NCBI RefSeq assembly: GCF_900188125.1
Contig: NZ_FZOW01000003.1
Span: 310,001-374,000 of the forward strand
Reading direction: 5' to 3'
DNA length: 64,000 nucleotides
Origin: Rhodococcoides kyotonense
Lineage (GTDB): Bacteria > Actinomycetota > Actinomycetes > Mycobacteriales > Mycobacteriaceae
Part shown: positions 8,642-17,081 of the stretch, piece by piece
Layout of the letters: the number at the start of each line of letters is the position of its first letter
Position numbering within the stretch: the stretch's first letter is position 1
Notes under the pieces: model-generated
Database searches by the model: none
The model's input: only the letters and a program-made list of their open reading frames with translations
What the model was told of the DNA's origin: nothing
Made by a program: the position numbers and the translations under genes

Positions 8642-9002
8642 GCGCTGAAATCGCTTCGATCGACCGACGGTAATCGTGCCGAGCCCAGCCTGCCAGGTTC
8701 TGTTCGACGACTACTCGTAGCCTGTCGATCGAATCTCGGTCGGCAAAAGTGCTATCGCTTTCACCACGGTTTGCGAGTAGTACGCCGAGCAGCTCAGCCT
8801 CCAGACCAGGCCGAAAGTCCTCGTAGCGGGCGTGATCTGACAGCACACGCCACACCTCCGCGTCAGGACTGGCATCTGCCGCCCACCGCAAGAGTTGTTC
8901 AGCCAGCGACAGCCATGTGCGTTCGCCTATCTCGGTCGACGCAAAATGCTCTAGGAACTCGGAAAGCCCACCGGCGCTCACATGCATGTCACTCGAATCC
9001 AC
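8550..9002 (-). CDS. Hypothetical helical protein upstream of the nitrilase-fold gene
   Basis: 150 residues, predicted mostly alpha-helical by eye (LSEFLEHFASTEIGERTWLSLAEQ, LRVVVEQNLAGWARHDY), with no motif I recognise. The last 30 residues overlap the next gene out of frame. Changing frame near 8,641 would fuse RSIEAISAHA to LYLRLGDKWTSAYG and continue into the nitrilase domain, giving a protein of about 420 residues. It opens the leftward cassette; 97 bp separate it from the mycolyltransferase stop. It may be a broken N-terminal part of a multidomain protein. Confidence 0.5.
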   Translation of the reverse strand: MDSSDMHVSAGGLSEFLEHFASTEIGERTWLSLAEQLLRWAADASPDAEVWRVLSDHARYEDFRPGLEAELLGVLLANRGESDSTFADRDSIDRLRVVVEQNLAGWARHDYRRSIEAISAHAVLEARRQVDQRLWTDHRLRALASSLTPE

Positions 9003-9099
9003 GAGCTCAAGTTACACATCGACTCAGACAAAGTCGGCGCCTTACCGAAGGTGCTTCTGCCTCCACACCGGAGAGTTGCGCTCGTACCCGTTCTCGCGT

Positions 9100-10041
9100 T
9101 CACAACCCCAGGCCGGCGGCCAGTGTCGGCCAACTCTTGGGGAGCTGATCGACCCAGTAAGCCCATGAATGCGTTCCGGTCTCCTCGAAGTCGAAGGTGG
9201 CCGGGATGGACAGCTGCTCGAGTCGATCGCTCAGCATTCGGGTGCAGTGGTTCGACCCCACCTCGATGGCGCCACCGACGAGCACGATGTCCCAGTCCGC
9301 CGCCGTCTCGAATTGCTCGTGACGACCGGGAATCCCTGAGCCTGCAGACACGTACAGTGCTGTGCCACGGAGGTTTTCCGCGTGCGCGATCACGTCGTGC
9401 TGCGCCCACGCCGGATCGAGGGGCCCACCGAACATGTTGTCGGCATTGCCTCCGAACGCCGAGACGATCGAACGCATGTGGCCCTGGCCCACCAGATCTG
9501 CCGATTCGAAACATCCGCTGTACGCGGCAACCGCGGAATAGAAGCCAGGATTGCCCGACGCCAGCATCATCGCCGATTGCGCGCCCATCGACAGACCCGC
9601 AATTCCGTTGCGGCCGTTGCCGTCGAACCGCGCGTCGATCACCGGCGGCAGCTCCTGGGTCAGAAACGTCTCCCATTGGTTCCGGCCGAGCGTGGGGTCG
9701 TCGCGCTGCCAGTCGGCGTAGAAACTACCCGGGCCGGCCAGCGGCAGGACGACGTTGACGTTCTTATCCCGAAAGAACTCCGCTGCACCGCCCTTGCGAA
9801 GCCACATACTGTTCGACGGGTCCTCCTCACCGACGCCGCTGAGCATGTAGAGCGTCGGCCTGGGGCCGTTCCCGACAGCGGGTGTCAGGACCTGCACCGT
9901 GATGTCCCGGCCCATACTGGCCGAGTAGACCGACAGCGTGGTCACGGTGCCCACCGGGTAGGACTGAGCCAAGCCGGCAAGAGCAATGTTCGACGCGATC
10001 GCGACACCGCAGATCACCATGAGCCGTCGCCAGAAGGCCAT
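9100..10041 (-). CDS. Secreted mycolyltransferase / antigen 85-type esterase
   Basis: 313 residues from the ATG at 10,039-10,041, which opens a signal peptide (MAFWRRLMVICGVAIASNIALAGLAQS). The alpha/beta-hydrolase nucleophile is in GLSMGAQSA. Antigen-85-like features follow: FGGPLDPAWAQHD, LYVSAGSG, and the C-terminal catalytic His in THSWAYWVDQL. Family members act outside the membrane and transfer mycolic acids between trehalose and arabinogalactan. A start 42 codons upstream would put charged sequence before the signal peptide and is rejected. Divergent from the LLM oxidoreductase gene across 258 bp that presumably hold both promoters. Confidence 0.85.
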   Translation of the reverse strand: MAFWRRLMVICGVAIASNIALAGLAQSYPVGTVTTLSVYSASMGRDITVQVLTPAVGNGPRPTLYMLSGVGEEDPSNSMWLRKGGAAEFFRDKNVNVVLPLAGPGSFYADWQRDDPTLGRNQWETFLTQELPPVIDARFDGNGRNGIAGLSMGAQSAMMLASGNPGFYSAVAAYSGCFESADLVGQGHMRSIVSAFGGNADNMFGGPLDPAWAQHDVIAHAENLRGTALYVSAGSGIPGRHEQFETAADWDIVLVGGAIEVGSNHCTRMLSDRLEQLSIPATFDFEETGTHSWAYWVDQLPKSWPTLAAGLGL

Positions 10042-10299
10042 GAAACCCCCACCCCGAAAAGCGGTTCCGCCGACCGCGCTGACGGGAGTGTTACACACTG
10101 CGGGCGAACGGTCACGAGTTACGAACGGGCACAGGAAACAAACCGGTATGCACTCTTCTGCCAACACGCCGAAGCGCCCGAAAGCTCGATTTCATGGCGC
10201 GTTTCGGGGTCGCCGTTGGAATCGAAGCACTGAAGTCACGATCGAAGGTAGTACCAGCAATCCCTGGGTAGACCGCGTCGATGTGCCTACCGTGGAGGT

Positions 10300-11172
10300 A
10301 TGGAACTGGGACTGCACATTGCCGATTTCACTTTTCCGGATGGACCGTCGGCGCTCGCCGACGACCTGTCCCGCATCGCCGTCACGGCCGAGGACGCCGG
10401 CTTCGCGAAGATCAGCGTCATGGACCACCTCTGGCAGATCGAACCGGTGGGCCCCATCGAGACGGACATGCTCGAGGCCTACACCGCGTTGGGCTACCTC
10501 GCCGCCGTCACGAAGAAGGTGGACCTGTTGGCGTGGGTCACGGCGACCGTCTACCGCGAACCCGGACTGCTCGCGAAGGCAGTCACGACTCTCGACGTCC
10601 TGTCCAAGGGACGCGCGTACCTCGGTATCGGCGCCGCGTGGAACGAGGACGAGAGCGTCGGCCTCGGATTGCATTTCCCGCCGACGGCCGAGCGCTTCGA
10701 ACGTCTCGAGGAAACGCTGCAGATCTGCCTGCAGATGTGGAGCGACGACGAAGGGCCGTTCGAGGGCAAGCACTACACGCTCGGACGCACGCTCAACGTG
10801 CCCCAGCCTCTGCGTCGTCCGCATCCGCCCATCCTCATCGGCGGTGGCGGGGAGAAGAAGACACTGCGCCTCGTCGCGCAGTATGCACAGGCGTGCAATC
10901 TCTTCGGCGGACCGGAGGTGGAACACAAGCTCGAGGTCCTCCGAAAGCACTGCGACACACTGGGAACCGACTACGACGCCATCGAGAAGACCGTCATGTT
11001 CCCGCTCGATCCGGGCGCAGACGGCGAGAACGTCGACGAACTACTCGGCCAACTGGAAGGTCTGTCGAAGCTCGGAATCAGTCACGTGCACGGATGGGTG
11101 CCGAACGTCGCGAGTATCACGCCGCTCGAGATCCTCGGCACGCGCGTGGTGCCTGCGATTGCAGAGTGGTAG
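10300..11172 (+). CDS. LLM class F420-dependent oxidoreductase
   Basis: 290 residues of the luciferase-like TIM-barrel family. MELGLHIADFTFPDGP starts strand one; MDHLW, AWVTATVYREPGLLAKAVTTLDVLSKGRAYLGIGAAWNE and HPPILIGGGGEKKTLRLVAQYAQACNLFGG are hallmark segments of the actinobacterial F420-linked group. It would reduce or oxidise a substrate with F420 as cofactor; the substrate is unknown. It stands alone, followed at once by a hairpin shared with the convergent SDR operon. Confidence 0.88.
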   Translation: MELGLHIADFTFPDGPSALADDLSRIAVTAEDAGFAKISVMDHLWQIEPVGPIETDMLEAYTALGYLAAVTKKVDLLAWVTATVYREPGLLAKAVTTLDVLSKGRAYLGIGAAWNEDESVGLGLHFPPTAERFERLEETLQICLQMWSDDEGPFEGKHYTLGRTLNVPQPLRRPHPPILIGGGGEKKTLRLVAQYAQACNLFGGPEVEHKLEVLRKHCDTLGTDYDAIEKTVMFPLDPGADGENVDELLGQLEGLSKLGISHVHGWVPNVASITPLEILGTRVVPAIAEW

Positions 11173-11179
11173 ACCCCAT

Positions 11180-11232
11180 CGCTTGAATGGCACTTTCATA
11201 CGATCTGAGCGCATGAAAGGACCATTCAAGCG
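11180..11232. terminator. Bidirectional hairpin between convergent genes
   Basis: The arms CGCTTGAATGG and CCATTCAAGCG pair perfectly, and the stem continues through CACTTTCAT against ATGAAAGGA with two mismatches around a 13-nt loop. It fills the gap between the ends of the LLM gene and the SDR gene, so it can stop transcription from both sides. There is no clear T-run. Confidence 0.75.
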
Positions 11233-11238
11233 GTAAGG

Positions 11239-11970
11239 TCAGGCCCCCAAACCGGCCCCAGCCCTGGTGACGACGATGCGCGGAACCACAGCGCGCGACG
11301 ACAGGTTCAGCACACTGGTGGCGAGTTCGACGATGTCGCCGACGCGAATCATGGACTCGGCGGGGATCTTGTCCTTGGTCCAGTCGCTCATGTCGGTGTC
11401 GACGTACCCTGGCGCGATGGCGGTTCCGGTGATGCCGTTGCCGCTCTCCTCCGCGTTCAGTGTCTCGACGAGCGACAGCATGGCTGCCTTGGTCGCACCG
11501 TAGACGGCCAGGCCTGCCTCGGAGTAGACGCCCGCAAGTGACGCCAGCGCAACCACTTTCGCGCCGTGTTCCGTGTCCGCCTCGGCGACGCGCCGCAGCA
11601 ACGGAATCGAGTTCTGCAGAATCTGGAACGGTGCACGGAAGTTCACGTCGAGCGTCTTGTCGAACCTGCGCATCGGGTATTCGGCGATCGACCCAGCGGT
11701 ACCGACACCGGCGTTGAGAATCAGAGCGTTCATCGATTCGAAGCGCGACGCGTGGGCGTCGACGATTCTGTCGGCAGCATCGCGGTCCGCGAGATCGACT
11801 GCGACCGTGATTACCTCGGGAGCACCTGCGGCCGACAAGCCGGCTGCCACCGATTCGAGCGTCGTCGCATCCCGTGCCGTGACGGTCAACCCGTAGCCCA
11901 ATTCCGCCAGTCGCGTGGCGATTCCGAGTCCGATACCGCGCGAACCGCCGGTCACCAGTGCAGATTTCAT
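11239..11970 (-). CDS. SDR family oxidoreductase
   Basis: 243 residues with TGGSRGIG at the N-terminus, LNAGVG in the NNAG position, Ser in ALASLAGVYS and YGATK. The C-terminus has APGYVDTDMSDW. The start overlaps the stop of the phosphotransferase gene by 4 nt. It is the last gene of a three-gene operon with acyl-CoA dehydrogenase and an APH-like kinase, so a role in acyl-CoA or hydroxyacyl metabolism is likely but inferred. Confidence 0.87.
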   Translation of the reverse strand: MKSALVTGGSRGIGLGIATRLAELGYGLTVTARDATTLESVAAGLSAAGAPEVITVAVDLADRDAADRIVDAHASRFESMNALILNAGVGTAGSIAEYPMRRFDKTLDVNFRAPFQILQNSIPLLRRVAEADTEHGAKVVALASLAGVYSEAGLAVYGATKAAMLSLVETLNAEESGNGITGTAIAPGYVDTDMSDWTKDKIPAESMIRVGDIVELATSVLNLSSRAVVPRIVVTRAGAGLGA

Positions 11971-12989
11971 TGCTTTCCCTCCATCGCTCGCAGACCCGCT
12001 GCCATGAACTCCTGCGTCACCTCGGCGGCCTTCGCAGCCCCCGATCCCGAATCCGAACCGGCCAGTGCGCGATGGGTGATGCCCTCGCCGATGATTCCGA
12101 GTTTGAAGTTCGCGAGCGCGATGTAGAAGTTCCAGTCGGCCAGTTCGGTGTCGGCTTCGCGGCTGTACATGTCGGCCAGGCTGTCGACCGACGGGTAGCG
12201 GTCACTCGTCCAGGCTGCTCCCGCACCGAGTACCGCGTCGAATATCGGTTGCCGGTAGACGCACATCAGGGCGACGTCGGTGAGCGGATCACCCAGCGTC
12301 GACAGCTCCCAATCGACGACGGCTGCAATGGAACCCGGGTCTTCGGCGTCGAGGATCACGTTGTCCACGCGATAGTCACCGTGCACGATGGATGCGGCCG
12401 AGGTCGCCGGGACTGCCTCGGCGAGCTTGTCACGCAGTGTGTCGACGTCGGGCAGTTCCCGCGTCTTGACCTGTTCCCACTGCCGCGCCCACGTTTTCAC
12501 CTGCCGACCGACGAAACCGTCCGGCTTGCCGAAGCTTCCGAGACCGACGGACCGGTAGTCGACGCGATGCAGTCGTGCAAGAACACGGACCAATTCGGCA
12601 GTATTGGCGGCGAGATCCGCGTCGGACAGATTCTCGAGATCTTCGCGCGTTCGGATGACCCGACCCGGGTCGAACTCGACAACCGTTGTGGGAGCGCCGA
12701 GTACGCTGCCCTCCGCGTCGAAGGCGATGGTTCGTGCGACCGGCACATCCGTCGATTGCAACCCACTGGTGACAGCCCATTCACGTGCCATGTCGTGCGC
12801 CGACGGCGTCAGTCCGCTCGTCGGCGGGCGTCGGACGACCCACGCGGACTTCTCGTCGAACGCCTTGTAGGTCAGATTGGATCGACCGCCGCTGATGAGT
12901 TCGACCTTCAGATCACCCTGCAGGTCGATTCCGTTGTCGGTCAGGAACTTCGCCAGCGCAGGCGTGTTCATTCCGGGAAGTTCGGTCAC
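11967..12989 (-). CDS. Phosphotransferase family protein (APH/ACAD10-like kinase)
   Basis: 340 residues with an aminoglycoside-phosphotransferase-type fold: SGGRSNLTYKA for the glycine loop, WVVRRPP with the ATP-binding region, HGDYRVDNVILD as the catalytic loop and VVDWELSTLGDPLTDVA with the metal-binding Asp. Such proteins occur beside acyl-CoA dehydrogenases in actinobacteria and resemble the kinase half of human ACAD10/11, which acts on 4-hydroxy acids. The GTG at 12,987-12,989 overlaps the acyl-CoA dehydrogenase stop (GTGA); an ATG 6 codons later is possible. The substrate is inference. Confidence 0.85.
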   Translation of the reverse strand: MTELPGMNTPALAKFLTDNGIDLQGDLKVELISGGRSNLTYKAFDEKSAWVVRRPPTSGLTPSAHDMAREWAVTSGLQSTDVPVARTIAFDAEGSVLGAPTTVVEFDPGRVIRTREDLENLSDADLAANTAELVRVLARLHRVDYRSVGLGSFGKPDGFVGRQVKTWARQWEQVKTRELPDVDTLRDKLAEAVPATSAASIVHGDYRVDNVILDAEDPGSIAAVVDWELSTLGDPLTDVALMCVYRQPIFDAVLGAGAAWTSDRYPSVDSLADMYSREADTELADWNFYIALANFKLGIIGEGITHRALAGSDSGSGAAKAAEVTQEFMAAGLRAMEGKQ

Positions 12990-14185
12990 CGTGCTGCCTT
13001 CTTCGCGGCGCCGACGACCCGCTTGGCGATAGCCCAGCGATGAACCTCGGATGGGCCGTCGTACACGCGGAAAGGACGCACTTCGCGGGAGAGCCGAGCG
13101 AGTGGGAGGTCGTCGGACACTCCGAGTCCGCCGCACATCTGGATACCACGATCTACGATGCGGAATATCGCCTCCGCCGCAAACGTTTTCGCGATGGACG
13201 TCTCGTTGCCCGCATGCGACCCTTGATCGAGCGCGAAGCAGGCCTGCACCAGCAGAGCCCGAGTGGCCGCGATGTCGATCTCGTTGTCCGCGACCATCTT
13301 CTGGATCATCCCCAGGTCACCGAGCTTGGAACCGAAGCCTTCTCGCTGCGCGACGTGCGCAACGGCGATGTCGTGGCCGCGTCGGGCTGCGCCGAGCCAC
13401 CGCATCACGTGTGTCATGCGGGCAGGCCCGAGGCGCACCTGCGCGTAGGCGAAGCCCTCGTCGACCGCGCCGAGGACGTTCTCGTCGGGCACGAAGACGT
13501 TGTCGAAGAACACCTCGCAGTGGCCGCCGATCATCGCCTTGTCGAGCGTGCCGATGTGACGGCCGACCTTGATGCCTTCAGTGTCGGCAGGGGCGAGGAA
13601 CATCGTGGCGCCGCCGCGGTCACCGGGCTTGCCCGACGTGCGGGCCATGATGATGAAGAAGCCTGCCCCGTCGGCGCCGGTGATGAACCACTTGTGACCG
13701 TCGATCTTCCAGCCTCCGTCGACCTTCACTGCTGCCGTCGTCAACGCGGACGGGTCCGAACCGGCGCCGGGCGCAGGCTCGGTCATCGCGAAGGCCGACC
13801 GGACGTCGCCGGTGGCCAGCGGCGCGAGGAACTGCTCCTTCTGCGCCGCCGACGCGATGTGGGCGAGCATGTGGACGTTGCCCTCGTCAGGGGCGCCGAT
13901 GTTGAGCGCCACGGGCCCGAACAGCGAGTAGCCGCCCTCCTCGAACAGTGGCGCGCGATCGCTCATGTTCAGTCCGGCGCCGCCGTACTCGATCGGCGCA
14001 TGCGGGGCGAACACACCGGCGTCCTTGGCGGCCTTCTGCATCGACAGCCGCCTGTCGTCGCCACCTGCGTCGGCGATGTTGCCGAGGAACTCGTCCTCGA
14101 TCGGCAGCACCTCGTCGCGAACGAACGTGCGCGTCTTGTCGATCAGAGTCTGGACTTCGGGTGAGTACGTCAGATCGATGGCCAC
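12986..14185 (-). CDS. Acyl-CoA dehydrogenase
   Basis: 399 residues. The three-domain ACAD layout is clear: helical N-terminus, AFAMTEPAPGAGSDPSAL for FAD and substrate contacts, GWKIDGHKWFITGADGAGF in the beta domain, and the C-terminal helical domain with QMCGGLGVSDDLPLARLSREVRPFRVYDGPSEVHRW. The RVYDGPSEVHR segment matches the ACAD10/11-like group. It is first in the operon with the kinase-like and SDR genes. A perfect 18-bp palindrome 28 nt upstream probably binds its repressor. Confidence 0.92.
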   Translation of the reverse strand: MAIDLTYSPEVQTLIDKTRTFVRDEVLPIEDEFLGNIADAGGDDRRLSMQKAAKDAGVFAPHAPIEYGGAGLNMSDRAPLFEEGGYSLFGPVALNIGAPDEGNVHMLAHIASAAQKEQFLAPLATGDVRSAFAMTEPAPGAGSDPSALTTAAVKVDGGWKIDGHKWFITGADGAGFFIIMARTSGKPGDRGGATMFLAPADTEGIKVGRHIGTLDKAMIGGHCEVFFDNVFVPDENVLGAVDEGFAYAQVRLGPARMTHVMRWLGAARRGHDIAVAHVAQREGFGSKLGDLGMIQKMVADNEIDIAATRALLVQACFALDQGSHAGNETSIAKTFAAEAIFRIVDRGIQMCGGLGVSDDLPLARLSREVRPFRVYDGPSEVHRWAIAKRVVGAAKKAAR

Positions 14186-14212
14186 GAGTATGTTCCTCCG
14201 GTTCGAGCGCGC

Positions 14213-14230
14213 ACCGAGCGATCGCTCGGT
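14213..14230. promoter_or_regulatory. Perfect 18-bp palindromic operator upstream of acyl-CoA dehydrogenase
   Basis: ACCGAGCGATCGCTCGGT is its own reverse complement and ends 28 nt before the start codon. The size and symmetry suit a TetR-family repressor, common for fatty-acid catabolic genes, but no TetR gene lies beside it, so the regulator would act from elsewhere (inference). Confidence 0.7.
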
Positions 14231-14293
14231 CGGACAATGCGCTCAGGTTCGCACGGTCGAACGCACCGCGTCAAGATGCGCCTGCGGCGCCCG

Positions 14294-14331
14294 TGCGCGC
14301 AGAGTTGGCGCCGAAACCAACTCTCCACGCA
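14294..14331. terminator. Hairpin downstream of the Nudix gene
   Basis: AGAGTTGG and CCAACTCT pair perfectly around an 8-nt loop, and the stem extends outward through TGCG/CGCA with a 3-nt mismatch. It lies 22 nt past the Nudix stop and upstream of the acyl-CoA dehydrogenase promoter, so it probably insulates the two units. Confidence 0.65.
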
Positions 14332-14353
14332 CAGGTGGCGCAGCCGCACTGCT

Positions 14354-14797
14354 CTACTCCAGCGCGTCGAGCAGCACGACCTGTGCCTCGAGCAGCTTGA
14401 CCCGCGCATCCGCGAGCCCGAACCACTCGATCCGGTCGATCTCCGGGAACGACTGTGTCTTTCCCGACTTCGGTGGCCACTCCATCTCGAACGTGTTGCC
14501 GACCGCTGCAGAGGCGTCGAAATCGGCATCCACGGCGAACACCGTCACCACCTTGCCTCCCTTCTGCGTGACCACACCCAGAAGAAAAGGATCGCCGACG
14601 ACGTCGAAACCTGTCTCCTCGCGAAATTCGCGCACCGCTGCGGTCATGGGGTCCTCGTCGGTGTATTCGCCCTTGATCACCGACCACGCCCCTGCGTCCT
14701 TGCGCGCCCAGAACGGACCGCCCGGATGCGCGATCAGAACCTCGACGACGCCGCCACGCCGCCGGAACGGCAGCAGTCCTGCACTCGTTTTCGGCAC
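14354..14797 (-). CDS. Nudix hydrolase
   Basis: 147 residues. The Nudix box reads GEYTDEDP...REFREETGF, with the REFREE core intact but one residue fewer between G and the first acidic residue than the classic GX5E spacing. WSVIKGEY and FEMEWPPKSGK are shared with a widespread bacterial group of short Nudix proteins whose substrates are poorly known. It is a stand-alone gene 9 nt after the epimerase start side, on the same strand, so it may be co-transcribed with it. Confidence 0.85.
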   Translation of the reverse strand: MPKTSAGLLPFRRRGGVVEVLIAHPGGPFWARKDAGAWSVIKGEYTDEDPMTAAVREFREETGFDVVGDPFLLGVVTQKGGKVVTVFAVDADFDASAAVGNTFEMEWPPKSGKTQSFPEIDRIEWFGLADARVKLLEAQVVLLDALE

Positions 14798-14806
14798 TGC
14801 GACAGC

Positions 14807-15727
14807 CTAATGCGCGTCGAGGAGGTTCTCGACGCCCTTCTCGACGGTCACCGAGGGGATCCAGCCGAGGTCGGTAGCTGCCGCATCGGTCGACATGGTT
14901 CGCGCGTTCATCACGTACGCATCGGGCTCGTCCCCCTGTTCGACGCGCGTGCCGGGAATCGACGAGCATATGGCCGACGCGATCTGCTCGAATGTCGGCT
15001 GTCCCGGACCGGTCACGTTGTATGCGTGAATATCGTTGCCGTCCAAACACTTTCGATCTGCAGCAAATGCAGCATCCAACGCGGTACAGATGTCGTCGAC
15101 GTGTACCCACGGCAGCGGCAGATCAGCCCCTTGATGCAGCGTGACAACACCGGAATCCATCGCCTGCCTGACCATTTCGGTGATGCCGCAGTACGTAGTG
15201 CGCCCGGGTCCATACACGATGGACACACGCAGAGCGAGTGCGTCGACGTCGAATCCGTCGATGTACGCCCGCATCATCGCCTCACTGGAGATCTTCGACG
15301 CACCGTATGGTTCGCTGGCGAGCAGTACGTCCGTCTCGACGCACGGTCGCGTCGAAGATGCTTTCTCCCAAGCCTTTCCGTACACCGAGCTGGACGACAG
15401 CAGGATAACGCGGCCGGATATCCCCGCTCGCCGTGCCGTCTCGAAGACACCCACGGTGCCGCCGACATTGACGGCCGTCACCAGCTCGGGGTCGTCGTTC
15501 GCCACGTGCGGACCGGAGATACCGCCGCCGTGCAGAATATCGGTGATCGAATGTTCGTCGACGACCCTCTGCAGCGTCGCGCGATCTCGAATGTCCGCCG
15601 AGACATGCGGCCACGGCCCGGACGCAGGTCCGAGGTCCATACCCACGACATCGTGTCCCTGTTCTCGCGCGTGAGCCGCAAAGTTCCGTCCGATGAAGCC
15701 GCTGGCGCCAGTGACGAGAAGTCTCAT
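14807..15727 (-). CDS. NAD-dependent epimerase/dehydratase (extended SDR)
   Basis: 306 residues. TGASGFIG binds NAD at the N-terminus, and the catalytic Ser and YxxxK are in LLSSSSVYGK and YGASK. WVHVDDICTALDAA and YNVTGPGQPTFEQIA are typical of nucleotide-sugar epimerases and related proteins. Substrate not recognisable. It is divergent from the ATP-grasp gene over about 110 bp, so both promoters must be there. Confidence 0.88.
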   Translation of the reverse strand: MRLLVTGASGFIGRNFAAHAREQGHDVVGMDLGPASGPWPHVSADIRDRATLQRVVDEHSITDILHGGGISGPHVANDDPELVTAVNVGGTVGVFETARRAGISGRVILLSSSSVYGKAWEKASSTRPCVETDVLLASEPYGASKISSEAMMRAYIDGFDVDALALRVSIVYGPGRTTYCGITEMVRQAMDSGVVTLHQGADLPLPWVHVDDICTALDAAFAADRKCLDGNDIHAYNVTGPGQPTFEQIASAICSSIPGTRVEQGDEPDAYVMNARTMSTDAAATDLGWIPSVTVEKGVENLLDAH

Positions 15728-15839
15728 GCCGAAACGATACGTCGCCGCAGGTCAAGGGCGCGGTGGAATCGCGTCGACGCTGCTCTGTACGGTGGAACGA
15801 ACTGACCTGACACGATTTCGCCGACGGAAAGGACCTTGT

Positions 15840-17081
15840 ATGCCGCAGCCCACACGCCTGGAGAAAGATCCGGAGAAGGGCTACGTCGCACTACTGGGCT
15901 GGAGTTTGGCGGCAGTCGAAGCCCTCGACGCATTCGACCGTCGATACGTGGTCGTGGCGCCCGAATGGGCCGAGGAATACTGCACGGAACACGACATTCC
16001 GTACTTGCCGTGGAATTTCGAGCGGCTCAACGATCGATCGCTGGAAATCGCCGAGACACTGCAGGACAAGGGCGTCGACGTCGCGATTCCGCTGTACGAG
16101 GAGACCGTCGAATGGGCGGGGGCGATCAACTCCGTGTTGCTCGGCAACCCGCGACTGTTCGGTCAGGCGATGTTGCTGCGAGACAAGGCGCTGATGAAGC
16201 GTCGTGCACAGCTGGGCGGAATCCGCGTCGGCATCTTCGAGGAGGCGCACGACCGCGAGGACGTCATTCGATTCCTTCGACGGGTCAATCAGACGCTGCT
16301 CAAGCTCGATGGCGACCCCAACGACCCCATCCACCTCAAGGCGTTCGACAAGGCAGGCTGCCTCGGACACCGCGTCATTCGAACTCCCGACGAGGTCGAC
16401 TCGATTCCCGACGACGAATTCCCGGTGCTGATGGAATCGCACCTCGACGGTTGGGAATTCGCGGTCGAGGCGTGGGTCCACAACGGAAAGATCAAGTTCC
16501 TCAACATTTCCGAGTACGTGACGCTCGGCTACTCGGTGTTCGTACCTGCGACCCCAGAGCTCGAGAAGTACCGCCCGCAGATCACCGCTCAGATCGAAAA
16601 ACTCATCAAGACGTTCGACATCGAGTTCGGCTTCATCCACCCCGAGTACTTCGTGACGAGCGACGGCGAGATGTACTTCGGCGAAGTCGCCTACCGGCCA
16701 CCAGGTTTCAAGGTCTTCGAGCTCCTGGAGCGAGCCTACGGCTTCAACGCATACCAGGGCCTGGCGCTCGCGTTCGACCCCAAGACCACCGAGGAAGAGA
16801 TCGACGCCTTCTTTCCAAAGGAAGTCGTCGACGCCACCGGGATCGCGGGATGCTTCGGCGTCTACCCACGGCGACGCGTCGTCAGCCATCTCGAAATTCC
16901 TTCCGAGACAGCCGAACACGACTACTACGAGACGAACGACCTGTCCGCGCCGGTCGAGGAGACTGTCACCAAGCGGACGGCCTTCGGAACACACTGGGGT
17001 CTGCTGTACTTCTTCGGCGACGACCCGTACCGGATGCGTGACCTTCTGAAACATCAGGAAGAACTGGACTTCTACGTGTGA
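15840..17081 (+). CDS. ATP-grasp family ligase
   Basis: 413 residues. The N-terminal Rossmann-like part (GYVALLGWSLAAVEALDAF) is followed by the ATP-grasp core: MLLRDKALMKRRAQLGG, TLLKLDGDPNDP, PVLMESHLDGWEFAVEAWVHNGKI and HPEYFVTSDGEMYFGEVAYRPPG. This matches carboxylate-amine ligases with an acyl-phosphate intermediate. The ATG at 15,840 has GGAAAGGACC just upstream. Its stop overlaps the GTG start of the next gene by 4 nt, so the two products are made together and probably act together. Substrates unknown; peptide or amino-acid ligation is a family-level guess. Confidence 0.85.
   Translation: MPQPTRLEKDPEKGYVALLGWSLAAVEALDAFDRRYVVVAPEWAEEYCTEHDIPYLPWNFERLNDRSLEIAETLQDKGVDVAIPLYEETVEWAGAINSVLLGNPRLFGQAMLLRDKALMKRRAQLGGIRVGIFEEAHDREDVIRFLRRVNQTLLKLDGDPNDPIHLKAFDKAGCLGHRVIRTPDEVDSIPDDEFPVLMESHLDGWEFAVEAWVHNGKIKFLNISEYVTLGYSVFVPATPELEKYRPQITAQIEKLIKTFDIEFGFIHPEYFVTSDGEMYFGEVAYRPPGFKVFELLERAYGFNAYQGLALAFDPKTTEEEIDAFFPKEVVDATGIAGCFGVYPRRRVVSHLEIPSETAEHDYYETNDLSAPVEETVTKRTAFGTHWGLLYFFGDDPYRMRDLLKHQEELDFYV

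Noticed and set aside
7111-9002. Calling the nitrilase cassette a confirmed reverse-transcriptase defence system
   Set aside because: No reverse transcriptase domain or YxDD motif is present; only the nitrilase fold and context hint at it.
9986-11236. A long rightward open frame of over 400 codons across the LLM gene
   Set aside because: It is Arg/Ser-rich and out of frame with the well-conserved LLM oxidoreductase; a GC-rich shadow.
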